A DNA stretch of 64,000 nt from Novosphingobium resinovorum (GTDB lineage Bacteria; Pseudomonadota; Alphaproteobacteria; Sphingomonadales; Sphingomonadaceae). The stretch is from the NCBI RefSeq assembly GCF_001742225.1, contig NZ_CP017075.1, forward strand, positions 3,316,001 to 3,380,000, in the 5' to 3' direction. A program made the translations under genes and the position numbers. The notes below the pieces were generated by a model. The model saw only the letters and a program-made list of their open reading frames with translations. It was not told where the DNA came from and did no database searches. Shown here piece by piece: positions 42,155-51,164 of this stretch; position 1 is the stretch's first letter; every line of letters begins with the position of its first letter.

Positions 42155-44188
42155 GTGGACTTCAGGAATGGAAGCGACGGACACGTGTCTGATTCGGATG
42201 TGAGCTACGCGGATCCCGCGCAAGTCGATATGGAGTCGCTCCTTGCCGGGCATGTCTCCGAAGCGGCGATGAAAAAGGAAGCCTCGGCCGTGGCCATGGA
42301 CAAGACCGATACTTTGGCCGCCGATCTGGTGGTCGAGGCGCCGAAGACGAAGAAGAAGGCCGTCGATTCCAAGACGATCCACGATCGCCGCTTCACCATC
42401 GTCACCGATGCGTCGCGCGATGCGCTCCTGACCGACTTCGGCAAGGAAACGCTCGACGACCGCTACCTGCTTCCCGGCGAGAAGTATCAGGACCTCTTCG
42501 CCCGCGTGGCCGATGCCTATGCGGACGACCAGGAGCACGCGCAGCGCCTGTACGACTACATCTCGCGCCTGTGGTTCATGCCTGCCACCCCGGTCCTGTC
42601 GAACGGCGGCACCGGGCGCGGGTTGCCGATCTCGTGCTACCTCAACTCGGTCGAGGACAGCCTCGAAGGCATCGTCGCCACCTGGAACGAGAACGTCTGG
42701 CTCGCCTCGCGCGGCGGCGGCATCGGCACTTACTGGGGCAACGTGCGCGGCATCGGCGAGCCGGTCGGCCTGAATGGCAAGACCAGCGGCATCATCCCCT
42801 TCGTGCGCGTGATGGATTCGCTGACCCTCGCGATTTCGCAGGGCTCGCTGCGCCGCGGCTCGGCCGCCTGCTACCTCGATGTCTCGCACCCCGAGATCGA
42901 GGAGTTCCTGGAGATCCGCAAGACCTCCGGCGACTTCAACCGCAAGGCGCTCAACCTGCACCACGGCGTGCTGCTGACCGACGAGTTCATGGAAGCCGTG
43001 CGCGACGGCACCGACTTCGCCCTGCGCAGCCCCAAGGACGGCTCGGTGCGCGGCAAGGTTCACGCCCGCTCGCTGTTCCAGAAGCTGGTCGAAGTGCGCC
43101 TCGCCACCGGTGAGCCCTACCTCGTGTTCTCCGACACCGTGAACCGCATGATGCCCAAGCATCACCGCGATCTCGGCCTCAAGGTCTCGACTTCGAACCT
43201 GTGCTCGGAAATCACTCTGCCCACTGGCCGCGACCACCTCGGTAACGACCGTACGGCGGTGTGCTGCCTTTCCTCGCTCAACATCGAGACCTGGGAAGAG
43301 TGGAAGGGTGACAAGCGCTTCATCGAGGACGTGCTGCGCTTCCTCGACAACGTCCTGCAGGACTACATCGACCGCGCGCCGGACGAAATGGCCCGCGCCC
43401 GCTACTCGGCGGAGCGTGAGCGTTCGGTCGGCATGGGCGTGATGGGCTTCCACTCGTACCTGCAGAAGAAGGGCATCGGCTTCGAAAGCGCGATGGCCAA
43501 GGCGCTGAACCTGCAGATGTTCCAGCACATCAACGCCAAGGCCAACGAAGCCTCGATGATGCTCGCCAAGGAGCGCGGACCGTGCCTCGACGCCGCCGAC
43601 CAGGGCGTGATGGAGCGTTTCAGCTGCAAGATGGCGATCGCGCCGACCGCGTCGATCTCGATCATCTGCGGCGGCACCTCGGCCTGCATCGAGCCGATCC
43701 CGGCGAACATCTACACCCACAAGACGCTTTCGGGCAGCTTCGTGGTGAAGAACCCCTACCTGCAGAAGCTGCTGGCCTCGAAGTCCAAGGATTCCAACAA
43801 CGTGTGGAATTCGATCCTCGAGCAGAACGGCTCGGTCCAGCACCTCGACTTCCTCTCGGCTGACGAGAAGGCGGTCTACAAGACCAGCTTCGAGATCGAC
43901 CAGCGCTGGCTGCTCGAATTCGCGGCTGACCGTACGCCTTACATCGACCAGGCGCAGTCGCTGAACCTGTTCATCCCGGCCGACGTCGACAAGTGGGACC
44001 TGATGATGCTCCACTTCCAGGCATGGGAAAAGGGCATCAAGTCGCTTTACTACCTGCGCTCGAAGTCGGTGCAGCGCGCCGGTTTCGCGGGCGGCGTAGA
44101 AGCCGACAACACCAGCGAACTGCCCAAGTTCGAACTGGCTGCCAGCGGCGGCTCGACCGACTACGACGAGTGCCTGGCCTGCCAGTGA
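42155..44188 (+). CDS. nrdA: Ribonucleoside-diphosphate reductase alpha subunit
   Basis: Makes deoxyribonucleotides. 677 aa, without a clear N-terminal ATP-cone. Active-site regions: PATPVLSNGGTGRGLPISCYLN, with the first active-site Cys; NLCSEITLPT, with the thiyl-radical Cys; PTASISIICGGTSACIEP; and the C-terminal DECLACQ with the shuttle cysteine pair. The type is class I. The GTG at 42155 (GGGGG upstream) is used; a GTG at 42185 is an alternative start. The beta subunit gene does not follow. Confidence 0.9.
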   Translation: MDFRNGSDGHVSDSDVSYADPAQVDMESLLAGHVSEAAMKKEASAVAMDKTDTLAADLVVEAPKTKKKAVDSKTIHDRRFTIVTDASRDALLTDFGKETLDDRYLLPGEKYQDLFARVADAYADDQEHAQRLYDYISRLWFMPATPVLSNGGTGRGLPISCYLNSVEDSLEGIVATWNENVWLASRGGGIGTYWGNVRGIGEPVGLNGKTSGIIPFVRVMDSLTLAISQGSLRRGSAACYLDVSHPEIEEFLEIRKTSGDFNRKALNLHHGVLLTDEFMEAVRDGTDFALRSPKDGSVRGKVHARSLFQKLVEVRLATGEPYLVFSDTVNRMMPKHHRDLGLKVSTSNLCSEITLPTGRDHLGNDRTAVCCLSSLNIETWEEWKGDKRFIEDVLRFLDNVLQDYIDRAPDEMARARYSAERERSVGMGVMGFHSYLQKKGIGFESAMAKALNLQMFQHINAKANEASMMLAKERGPCLDAADQGVMERFSCKMAIAPTASISIICGGTSACIEPIPANIYTHKTLSGSFVVKNPYLQKLLASKSKDSNNVWNSILEQNGSVQHLDFLSADEKAVYKTSFEIDQRWLLEFAADRTPYIDQAQSLNLFIPADVDKWDLMMLHFQAWEKGIKSLYYLRSKSVQRAGFAGGVEADNTSELPKFELAASGGSTDYDECLACQ

Positions 44189-44227
44189 GCGGGGCCTGCC
44201 AGTAAGGCGCCAAGGCTTCACCGAGAG

Positions 44228-44258
44228 CGGCCTTCCGGGAAACCGGGAGGCCGTTTTC
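44228..44258 (+). terminator. Terminator after nrdA
   Basis: 11-bp stem (CGGCCTTCCGG / CCGGGAGGCCG, one G-T pair) with a GAAA loop, followed by TTTTCGTTTG. Confidence 0.85.
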
Positions 44259-44404
44259 GTTTGTATGAGACGGGAACTGGCCGGCCTTATGCCGCTCATG
44301 CCGCATGGGAAGCGTGGCGCCAGGCCTCGGGGCCTTCGACAAGCTCAGGCTGAGCGGAGTTGGAGGTCTGTTTTGGTTGGGGAACGGTCGATCGAAAATC
44401 AGAT

Positions 44405-44536
44405 CGTCATCCCAGCGAAGGCTGGGACCGCTCTCGTCATGTCGCAACCTCTCGGCGAGGCCGGGATGAAGCTGGAAAGGGTCTGCTGAAAGGGTGCAAC
44501 ATGGTCATAACGGTCCCAGCCTTCGCTGGGATGACG
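44405..44536. repeat. Inverted pair of 26-bp arms of the CGTCATCCCAGCG... family
   Basis: CGTCATCCCAGCGAAGGCTG (then GGACCG) at 44405-44430 and its exact reverse complement at 44511-44536, 80 bp apart. Same family as the element at 27696-27786. Confidence 0.88.
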
Positions 44537-44585
44537 ATGGTGTTTGAATGACGGCAAAAGGGGGGGATGAGCGGACGTTGCGCTG

Positions 44586-44704
44586 GCCCACCCCGTCCCG
44601 GCTAGTTCGCTTCGCTCTCAAGCCTCCCGGCCCTCCCGCAAGCGGGAGGGCAAAGCGGTGCGCTTTCATTCCCCTCCCGCTTGCGGGAGGGGGCAGGGGT
44701 GGGC
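44586..44704. repeat. Palindromic intergenic repeat, copy C
   Basis: Bounded by perfect 9-bp terminal inverted repeats GCCCACCCC / GGGGTGGGC, with CCGTCCCGGCTAG, CCCTCCCGCAAGCGGGAGGG and CCCCTCCCGCTTGCGGGAGG inside. This is the best-defined copy and shows the element boundaries. Confidence 0.9.
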
Positions 44705-44877
44705 AAAGCGCTAGATCAGCTTTGGGGCGCTTGCCGAAGGTCCGCTTTTCTACACACCATCCCGTCCGGTACATGGCGGCGATGCTTAGCCCATCGAACC
44801 CGGACCCAGCAAGGTGACACCTTTTCCCTCTGGACCGTGTCACCCATGTAAACCCGTCCCCGTGATAAGGCGCCGGC

Positions 44878-45480
44878 TTACTTGGCCTCGGCGATCAGCT
44901 TGAGCGCCTCGGGCGAGGTCCAGTCGTTGCCGCCGGTATAGCGCCACACTTCCTTGCCTTGCCTGTCGAACATGATGGTGACCGGCAGGTTGCCCCCGTA
45001 CTGGAAGCCGAGGTCGCCCTGCTCGTCCACCCAGGGCTGGATCTGCTCCAGTTCGCGGCGGCGCAGGATTTCGACGACCTTGTCGGTCTGGCCCATGTCC
45101 TGCGAGATCGGCAGGATCGTCACGCCCAGTTCGCCCTCGCGGTCGATCAGCTTGTTGAGCGTGGGCATTTCCGCGATGCACGGTGCGCACCACGTGGCCC
45201 ACAGGTTGACCAGCAGCGGCTTGCCCTTGAACGAGGAGAGGTCGAGGCTTTCCCCGGTGTTGTCGACTAGGCTGACGGTCGGCATCGGCTCGCCCTTGTG
45301 CGAGCGATCGACCTTGCCGCCGGCCTCGGCGGGCTTTGCCGCGCCGGCTTGCGATGCTTCTTCGGAAGGCGCCGGTTGCGCGTCCTTGTTCCCTTTACTA
45401 TCGCAGCCCGCAATCACGAGGGCCGAGGCCCCGGCCAGCGAACACAGGACGAGCGACTTGAGCGAACGGGAAGACAGCAA
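44878..45480 (-). CDS. TlpA-like thioredoxin-fold lipoprotein
   Basis: Membrane-anchored periplasmic thiol-disulfide reductase, likely for cytochrome c or cytochrome oxidase maturation. 200 aa from a TTG at 45480 with GGAG nine bases upstream. The N-terminus has a lipoprotein signal with lipobox LVIAGC, then a charged Ala/Glu linker and a thioredoxin domain with active site WATWCAPC (about 108) and the cis-Pro loop [11 protein letters not shown]. Its start lies only 19 bp from the divergent argH start. Confidence 0.85.
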   Translation of the reverse strand: MLSSRSLKSLVLCSLAGASALVIAGCDSKGNKDAQPAPSEEASQAGAAKPAEAGGKVDRSHKGEPMPTVSLVDNTGESLDLSSFKGKPLLVNLWATWCAPCIAEMPTLNKLIDREGELGVTILPISQDMGQTDKVVEILRRRELEQIQPWVDEQGDLGFQYGGNLPVTIMFDRQGKEVWRYTGGNDWTSPEALKLIAEAK

Positions 45481-45499
45481 GGCGACAGGCTCCAATGCA

Positions 45500-46873
45500 A
45501 TGTGGGGCGGACGGTTCGCACAAGGACCGTCGGCAATCATGCGCGAGATAAACGCCTCGATTCCCTTCGACAAGGCATTGTGGCGTCAGGACATCGCCGC
45601 CAGCAAGGCCCACGTCGCGATGCTGGGCGCCTGCGGCATCGTTTCGGACGCCGACGCGGTGACCATCCGCGACGGCCTCGACGCCGTCGCCGCCGAGTAC
45701 GAAGCCCATGGCGTGCCCGAGGACTGGGACCTCGAGGACATCCACATGACCACCGAGTCGCGCCTCGCGCAGCTCATCGGTCCGGCGGCCGGGCGCCTCC
45801 ACACCGCGCGCTCGCGCAACGACCAGGTCGCCACCGACTTCCGCCTCTGGGTGCGCGATGCGATGGACCAGGCCGATGCGGGGCTGCAGGCGCTGCAGGT
45901 CGCGCTGGTGACCCGTGCCGGTGAACATGCCGACAGCATCATGCCCGGCTTCACCCACCTGCAGACCGCGCAGCCGGTGACGCTGGGCCACCACCTGATG
46001 GCCTATTACGAGATGATCGGTCGCGACCGTTCGCGCTTCGCCGATGCGAGGAAGCGCATGAACCGCAGCCCGCTGGGCGCCGCCGCGCTGGCCGGAACCG
46101 GCTTCCCGATCGACCGCACGATGACCGCGCAGGCGCTGGGCTTCGACGCGCCGACCGACAACAGCCTCGATTCGGTGTCCGACCGCGACTTCGCGCTCGA
46201 TTACCTGATGGCGGCCAGCCAGTGCTCGCTGCACCTCTCGCGTCTGGCCGAGGAGTTCATCATCTGGGCCAGCCAGCCCTTCGGCTTCGTGGCGCTGCCC
46301 GATGCGCTGTCCACCGGCAGCTCGATCATGCCGCAGAAAAAGAACCCGGACGCGGCCGAACTGGTGCGCGGCCACTCGGGCCGGATCTCCGGCTGCCTGA
46401 TGTCGCTGATGATGACGATGAAGGGCCTGCCGCTTGCCTATTCGAAGGACATGCAGGACGACAAGCCGCCGGTGTTCGAGGCGGCGGGCCTGCTGGCGCT
46501 GTCGATCGCGGCGATGACCGGCATGGTCGCCGACACCCGCTTCAAGACCGACCGCATGCGCGCCGCCGCCGAACTCGGCTTCGCCACCGCCACCGATCTG
46601 GCCGACTGGCTGGTGCGCCAGGCCGACATTCCCTTCCGCGAGGCGCACCACATCACCGGCGCCGCGGTCAAGCTGGCCGAGCAGCGCGGCGTGCCGCTCG
46701 ATCAATTGCCGCTGGAGGACCTCAAGGCCATCGACAGCCGCATCGACGAGCGCGTATTCAACGCGCTCTCGGTCGAGGCTTCGGTCGCCGCGCGCAACTC
46801 GCACGGCGGCACCGCGCCCGAGCAGGTGCGCCTGCGCGTGGCGGATGCCCGCGACGCCCTGGGTCTGGAGTGA
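45500..46873 (+). CDS. argH: Argininosuccinate lyase
   Basis: Last step of arginine synthesis. 457 aa (family ~460). N-terminal [14 protein letters not shown], the HMTTESRL region with the catalytic His nearby (about 93), the [13 protein letters not shown] motif, and the fumarase-superfamily signature [11 protein letters not shown] (about 275) are intact. The frame is open far upstream across the divergent TlpA gene, but the family N-terminus fixes the ATG at 45500. Confidence 0.94.
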   Translation: MWGGRFAQGPSAIMREINASIPFDKALWRQDIAASKAHVAMLGACGIVSDADAVTIRDGLDAVAAEYEAHGVPEDWDLEDIHMTTESRLAQLIGPAAGRLHTARSRNDQVATDFRLWVRDAMDQADAGLQALQVALVTRAGEHADSIMPGFTHLQTAQPVTLGHHLMAYYEMIGRDRSRFADARKRMNRSPLGAAALAGTGFPIDRTMTAQALGFDAPTDNSLDSVSDRDFALDYLMAASQCSLHLSRLAEEFIIWASQPFGFVALPDALSTGSSIMPQKKNPDAAELVRGHSGRISGCLMSLMMTMKGLPLAYSKDMQDDKPPVFEAAGLLALSIAAMTGMVADTRFKTDRMRAAAELGFATATDLADWLVRQADIPFREAHHITGAAVKLAEQRGVPLDQLPLEDLKAIDSRIDERVFNALSVEASVAARNSHGGTAPEQVRLRVADARDALGLE

Positions 46874-46880
46874 TACGTCG

Positions 46881-47165
46881 ATGAAGAAGGCCGTTCCCGT
46901 CCTGATGCTCCTCAGCCTCGCCGCGTGCGGGCAGCAGTCGGCACTCGGCCTGAAACCGGGGCAGACGATGCCGCCTGCGCCTTATGGCCGGGCGGACAAA
47001 CCGTCGGCGGCGGAGCTTCTCACGCTGCCGACCATCGCCATTCCCGAACGCAGCGTCGAACTGCGCACCCGTTCCGAGCAGCGGCAGGACGATCCCTTCG
47101 ACCTGCCGCCGCCCGAGGCGCCGCAGCCCGACCCGACTACAGCCGCATCCGGCCAGCCCGAGTAA
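46881..47165 (+). CDS. LptM-like small lipoprotein
   Basis: 94 aa. Short signal peptide with lipobox LSLAAC (MKKAVPVLMLLSLAACGQQ), then GLKPGQTMPPAPYGR and a Pro-rich tail. Small lipoproteins of this type commonly stand next to lysA or dapF in proteobacteria; LptM helps LptD mature in the outer membrane in E. coli. Similarity here is limited to the N-terminal anchor, so the LptM role is inferred from context. Confidence 0.65.
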   Translation: MKKAVPVLMLLSLAACGQQSALGLKPGQTMPPAPYGRADKPSAAELLTLPTIAIPERSVELRTRSEQRQDDPFDLPPPEAPQPDPTTAASGQPE

Positions 47166-47175
47166 GAAATCTTCC

Positions 47176-48435
47176 ATGGATCATTTTGCAATCACAGACG
47201 GCGCGATGAACGCCGAACAGGTGCCGCTGGCCGAAATCGCCCGCGAAGTCGGCACCCCCGTTTACGTCTATTCGCGCGCCACGCTCTCGCGGCACGCCAG
47301 GGTCTTCCGCGAAGCGCTCTCCGCGCTGCCCAGCATCCACATCGCCTTCGCGGTGAAGTCCAACCCGAACCTCGCCGTCCTGCGCCTGCTGGCCAAGGAA
47401 GGCTACGGCGCGGACGTCGTCTCCGAAGGCGAGATGAACCGCGCGCTGGCGGCGGGCATGAAGGCCGGGGACGTGGTGTTCTCCGGCGTCGGCAAGACGC
47501 GCGCCGAACTGATCGCCGCCGTGCGCGCCGGGATCGGCCAGTTCAATCTCGAGAGCGAGGAAGAGGGCGTCGAACTTTCCGAGATCGCTGCGGAACTGGG
47601 CGCCAGGGCCACCTGCACCCTGCGTGTAAATCCGGACGTTGACGCACGCACGCACGCCAAGATCTCGACCGGCAAGGCCGAGAACAAGTTCGGCGTCGCC
47701 TACGACCGCGCGGCAGGGATCTACGAACGCCTCTCGGCGCTGCCGGGGCTGGAGATGCGCGGCCTTGCCGTCCACATCGGCAGCCAGATCAGCGACCTCG
47801 AACCCTCGCGTCAGGCGTTCATCAAGATGGGTGCGCTGATGGAGACGCTGCGTTCGCAGGGCCTGACCGTCACCCACATGGATCTCGGCGGCGGTCTCGG
47901 CGTGCCTTACAAGGCGACCGACGACCTGCCGACGCCCGCAGACTATGGCCGCATGGTGGCCGAGGTCGCCGGCGACTGGGGCGTCACCCTGATGTTCGAG
48001 CCGGGCCGTGTCATCACCGGCAACTCGGGCGTGCTCGTGACCGAAGTGGTGCGCGTCAAGCAGGGCACGACGAATCCGTGGATCGTCGTCGATGCGGCGA
48101 TGAACGACCTCGCCCGCCCGGCGATGTACGATGCCTGGCACGACTTCGCGGCCGTGCACCCCTCGGGCGAGACGATGACCGCGAACATCGTCGGCCCCAT
48201 CTGCGAAAGCTCCGACACGTTCGCCATGGCGCGCGAAATCGACGTGGTGAAGGCGGGTGACCTCGGCGTGTTCCGCACCGCCGGTGCCTATGGCGCGACG
48301 ATGGCGAACACCTACAACAGCCGCGCGCTGGTGCCCGAGGTTATGGTCGACGGCGACAAGTGGGCGCTTGTCGCCAACCGCATCGAACCTGCCACGATCC
48401 TCGCCGCCGAGCAGGTTCCGGCCTGGCTTGACTGA
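47176..48435 (+). CDS. lysA: Diaminopimelate decarboxylase
   Basis: PLP enzyme making lysine from meso-diaminopimelate. 419 aa from the ATG at 47176 (MDHFAITDGAM). PLP-binding Lys61 is in IAFAVKSNPN; HIGSQI, LDLGGGLGVPY-like MDLGGGLGVPY, EPGRVITGNSG and the dimer-interface Cys in GPICESSDTF are present. Eleven bp after the small lipoprotein gene. Confidence 0.95.
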   Translation: MDHFAITDGAMNAEQVPLAEIAREVGTPVYVYSRATLSRHARVFREALSALPSIHIAFAVKSNPNLAVLRLLAKEGYGADVVSEGEMNRALAAGMKAGDVVFSGVGKTRAELIAAVRAGIGQFNLESEEEGVELSEIAAELGARATCTLRVNPDVDARTHAKISTGKAENKFGVAYDRAAGIYERLSALPGLEMRGLAVHIGSQISDLEPSRQAFIKMGALMETLRSQGLTVTHMDLGGGLGVPYKATDDLPTPADYGRMVAEVAGDWGVTLMFEPGRVITGNSGVLVTEVVRVKQGTTNPWIVVDAAMNDLARPAMYDAWHDFAAVHPSGETMTANIVGPICESSDTFAMAREIDVVKAGDLGVFRTAGAYGATMANTYNSRALVPEVMVDGDKWALVANRIEPATILAAEQVPAWLD

Positions 48436-48444
48436 AGGACAAAG

Positions 48445-48538
48445 GCCCACCCCCAACCCCTCCCGCTCATCCTGAGCTTGTCGAAGGGGGAGGGGAGCGA
48501 GACGTGGCAATTTATCGCCTAGTCGCAGCGGGGTGGGC
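48445..48538. repeat. Palindromic intergenic repeat, copy D (hybrid)
   Basis: The outer ends (GCCCACCCCC and GCGGGGTGGGC) match the ~115-bp family, but the first palindrome is split: CCCCTCCC and GGGAGGGG flank TCATCCTGAGCTTGTCGAAG, a motif of another dispersed repeat also seen at 53277-53300 and, in the other orientation, at 44335-44358. The second palindrome is missing. Confidence 0.8.
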
Positions 48539-48555
48539 GGGCTACGCCTGACAGC

Positions 48556-49332
48556 ATGATCGAAGCGCTTCCCCTTTTTCACCGCATTGCCGGGCGCCCG
48601 GTCGTCGTGTTGGGGCAGGGGGAGGCGGCCACAGCCAAGCGAAGGCTGGTCGAGCGAGCGGGGGCCGTGGTCCACACCGACATTTCCGAAGGCGTAGCGG
48701 CGGGCGCAAGGCTGGCTTTCGTCGTCCACGAGGAGGAGGCGCAGGCCGAGGCGGACGTCGCGGCGGCTCGCCGCGCGGGAATGCTGGTGAACGCCACCGA
48801 CCGTCCGGCCTTGTGCGATTTCACGGTGCCTTCGATCCTCGACCGTTCGCCGGTGCTGATCGCGGTGGGGACCGGAGGCGCTTCGGCGGGTCTTGCCAAG
48901 CAGCTGCGGCTGCGGCTGGAAGCGCTGCTGCCGCAATCGCTGGGGGTGCTGGCGAGCGCCTTGCAGGCCGCGCGTGGCCGCTTACGCGAACGTTTCCCCG
49001 AAGCAGGCGACCGCCGCCGTGCGCTGGATGCGGCGCTGACGGCGGGCGGAATGCTCGATCCGCTTGTCGCGAGCAGCGCTGAGCGGGTCGATGGCTGGCT
49101 ACAGGACGCCATCGCCGATGAGGGCGAGCTTGTGGAAATCACCCTTGGCAGCGATGATCCCGACGACCTGACGCTGCGCCAGGCCCGTCTGCTGGGCGCT
49201 GCCGATGTCGTCATCCACGATCCGCGCGTGGCGCCAGCCATCCTCGACCGCGCCCGCGCTGACGCACAGCGGCATGTGCTGCAAGACACCGCGCCGCGCG
49301 CGGGACTGACGGTGGTGCTGACGCTGGGTTGA
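48556..49332 (+). CDS. Siroheme synthase N-terminal (CysG-B-like) protein
   Basis: Precorrin-2 dehydrogenase/ferrochelatase-like enzyme of siroheme synthesis. 258 aa. The Rossmann motif VVVLGQGEAATAKRRLVERAGA, then NATDRPALCDFTVPSI, VLIAVGTGGASAGLAKQLRLRLE and the dimerisation region match the CysG N-terminal half. After about residue 195 the sequence (VEITLGSDDPDDLTLRQARLLGAADVVIHD) looks like the first ~50 residues of the uroporphyrinogen methyltransferase half, with a degenerate GxGPGDP motif, then stops. A complete SUMT must be encoded elsewhere. Confidence 0.82.
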   Translation: MIEALPLFHRIAGRPVVVLGQGEAATAKRRLVERAGAVVHTDISEGVAAGARLAFVVHEEEAQAEADVAAARRAGMLVNATDRPALCDFTVPSILDRSPVLIAVGTGGASAGLAKQLRLRLEALLPQSLGVLASALQAARGRLRERFPEAGDRRRALDAALTAGGMLDPLVASSAERVDGWLQDAIADEGELVEITLGSDDPDDLTLRQARLLGAADVVIHDPRVAPAILDRARADAQRHVLQDTAPRAGLTVVLTLG

Positions 49333-49399
49333 GGTGGCGGGGTTTCGGCAGGGTCAGGCGGAGCGGAAGGTCCGGCTTGGGTGGGGAACTGCCATATAT

Positions 49400-49516
49400 C
49401 CTCCCTGTCGCGCAGCGATGGGGAGGTGGCAGCCCGCAGGGCTGACGGAGGGGTTCTTCCCCTCCACCACCGACTGCGTCGGCGGTCCCCCTCCCCATCG
49501 CTTCGCGACAGGGAGG
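49400..49516. repeat. Inverted repeat of the CCTCCCTGTCGC... type
   Basis: Left arm CCTCCCTGTCGCGCAGCGAT(GGGGAGG) at 49400-49426 and right arm CCTCCCCATCGCTTCGCGAC(AGGGAGG) at 49490-49516 are inverted copies with one or two changes. It lies between convergent genes. This is a fourth repeat type in the window. Confidence 0.82.
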
Positions 49517-49569
49517 ATCAGGCGAGGTCCGCAATTAGGGCGCCTACGGCAATTCCGTCCAGCGCCCCT

Positions 49570-50040
49570 CTAGAACAGCCCCCCGGCCAGCGCATCGACG
49601 GCGCCTTGCAGGATCACCGCCGCCGCTGCCGAATCGATACGCGTGGCGCGCTTGGCGCGGCTCATGTCCTGTTCGATGAGGCCGCGCTCGGCGCTGGAGG
49701 TGGACCAGCGTTCGTCCCATAGCAGGATCGGCAGGCCCAGTACCGACAGGTTGCGGGCATAGGCGCGGCTCGACTGTGCGCGCGGGCCTTCGGAGCCGTC
49801 CATGTTGAGCGGCAGCCCGATGACGATGCCCTTGACCGAGCGTTCGCGGATCAGGTTTTCCATCAGCGCCTTGTCGGCGCCGAACTTGCCGCGCTTGATC
49901 GTCTTGCCGGGCGAGGCGATGCGCCAGCCGGCATCGCAGAACGCGGTGCCGATGGTCTGGGTGCCGAGGTCGAGGCCGAGCAGCGTGCCCTTGTTCGGCA
50001 GGGCCTCGCGGAACTCCAGCGCGCTGGTGGTCGGGGTCAC
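49570..50040 (-). CDS. ruvX: RuvX/YqgF putative pre-16S rRNA nuclease
   Basis: RNase-H-fold nuclease thought to process the 16S rRNA 5' end (formerly called a Holliday-junction resolvase). 156 aa from the GTG at 50040, overlapping the DUF3089 stop (GTGA). Motifs [15 protein letters not shown] (first catalytic Asp), [27 protein letters not shown] and the C-terminal [12 protein letters not shown] (last Asp) are intact. Confidence 0.9.
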   Translation of the reverse strand: MTPTTSALEFREALPNKGTLLGLDLGTQTIGTAFCDAGWRIASPGKTIKRGKFGADKALMENLIRERSVKGIVIGLPLNMDGSEGPRAQSSRAYARNLSVLGLPILLWDERWSTSSAERGLIEQDMSRAKRATRIDSAAAAVILQGAVDALAGGLF

Positions 50041-51158
50041 TTTTGCTGCTTCGCCAGCCACGCTTGGGTGCGCCTTTCGAAATCGGCCCTGAGGTTCGCC
50101 CAGAACAGGGTCACGTCATAGAGGTGATAGTTGTTGCCCGGCAGCACGTAGGCCCCGAGGTCGAGCTTGGGCGGCGGGCCGATGTGGAGGAAGTGGTCGG
50201 GGCTGCAAGTCGCGGGAACGACCTGCGCGGCCATGGTTCCGCTACGGGCCTTGAAGTCGGGCACGAGGGTGCCGAGGTTCGCCTCGGCCCCTGCGGCGCT
50301 GCCGGGCACGCCGGTCAGCGGATTGGTGCACAGGAACGCGCTGCCCGCCACCGACTTCGCGTCGAGCCCGGTGCGCCGTGCATAGGCCTTGAGCAGCATC
50401 GCGGTATCCGCCGGGTCGGCGACCGAAAGCCAACTGACGATGCAGCCGGGCTCGTCCGCGCGCTCGCAGGCGGGGACGCCCATCTTCGGCAGGTCATGCT
50501 CCAGCGAGACCGGCCAGCCGATCACCCATGCCCCGACGAGGCGCTGCGCCAGCGGCGTCCCGGCGATGCGGTCGCGCATCAGGCGGCGCAGCAGGAACGC
50601 GCCCTGGCTATGGCCCGCCAGCGCGATCGGCTGGTCCGGCCTCAGGTTGCGCGTGAATATCTCGAACGAGGCGAGCACGTCGGCGTAGGCAAGGTCGATC
50701 GCCTGCGCGGCTTCGGGCTTTGCGGTCAGGAAGGTCCCGACGGCGGCCTGCCGGTAGCGCGGCGCCCAGACTTCGCCCTCGTTGAACGGGCTGGCCATGC
50801 CCTGCACGAAGAGGTTCGCGCGGTCGCGGCTGACTGTGTCGTCCAGCGCGGCGTTCCAGGCGTCACGCGCGATGTAGCTGGTGGGGTGGACGAAGAAGAC
50901 CGCGACCGGGAGTTTTGTCTTGGGGGCCTCGATGCCGGGAGGGAGCCACGAGGAGGGATCGTCCTTCAGGCCCGGCCGCGCGACCCACATCGCCGGGTTG
51001 TTCCACGATTCGGGCGGCAGCGCCTGCTGTTCCGCAAAGGAAACGTTGGGCACGAAGGCCATCTCGGTCAGGTCCTCGGACCAGAACCAAAGGGCCAGCA
51101 TCAGCGCCAGCACCGCTACCGTCAGTCCCGCGATGACGTAGAGGAACTTGCGCGCCAT
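50037..51158 (-). CDS. DUF3089 protein, alpha/beta-hydrolase fold
   Basis: 373 aa with a single N-terminal membrane helix ([19 protein letters not shown]). The rest looks periplasmic or membrane-facing. [17 protein letters not shown] and the nucleophile elbow [16 protein letters not shown] (GHSQG) are characteristic of DUF3089. The C-terminal [19 protein letters not shown] is also typical. Esterase/lipase-like activity is inferred; no substrate is known. Follows lepB in the same direction with 6 bp between. Confidence 0.85.
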   Translation of the reverse strand: MARKFLYVIAGLTVAVLALMLALWFWSEDLTEMAFVPNVSFAEQQALPPESWNNPAMWVARPGLKDDPSSWLPPGIEAPKTKLPVAVFFVHPTSYIARDAWNAALDDTVSRDRANLFVQGMASPFNEGEVWAPRYRQAAVGTFLTAKPEAAQAIDLAYADVLASFEIFTRNLRPDQPIALAGHSQGAFLLRRLMRDRIAGTPLAQRLVGAWVIGWPVSLEHDLPKMGVPACERADEPGCIVSWLSVADPADTAMLLKAYARRTGLDAKSVAGSAFLCTNPLTGVPGSAAGAEANLGTLVPDFKARSGTMAAQVVPATCSPDHFLHIGPPPKLDLGAYVLPGNNYHLYDVTLFWANLRADFERRTQAWLAKQQK

Positions 51159-51164
51159 GCCCGG

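Larger units (their letters stand above)
44189..44877. other. Gene-free, repeat-rich region after nrdA
   Basis: 689 bp with no credible ORF. It holds the nrdA terminator, a TTCGACAAGCTCAGGCTGAG element (44335-44358), a pair of 26-bp inverted arms 80 bp apart (44405-44430, 44511-44536) and a full copy of the ~115-bp palindromic repeat (44586-44704). In related genomes I would expect nrdB here. Confidence 0.7.

Noticed and set aside
41906..44299. 797-codon minus-strand frame over nrdA
   Set aside because: Antisense shadow of a highly conserved gene with no features of its own.
44586..44704. CRISPR array
   Set aside because: Palindromes occur in twos, without regular spacers, and no cas genes are present; it is an intergenic palindromic repeat.
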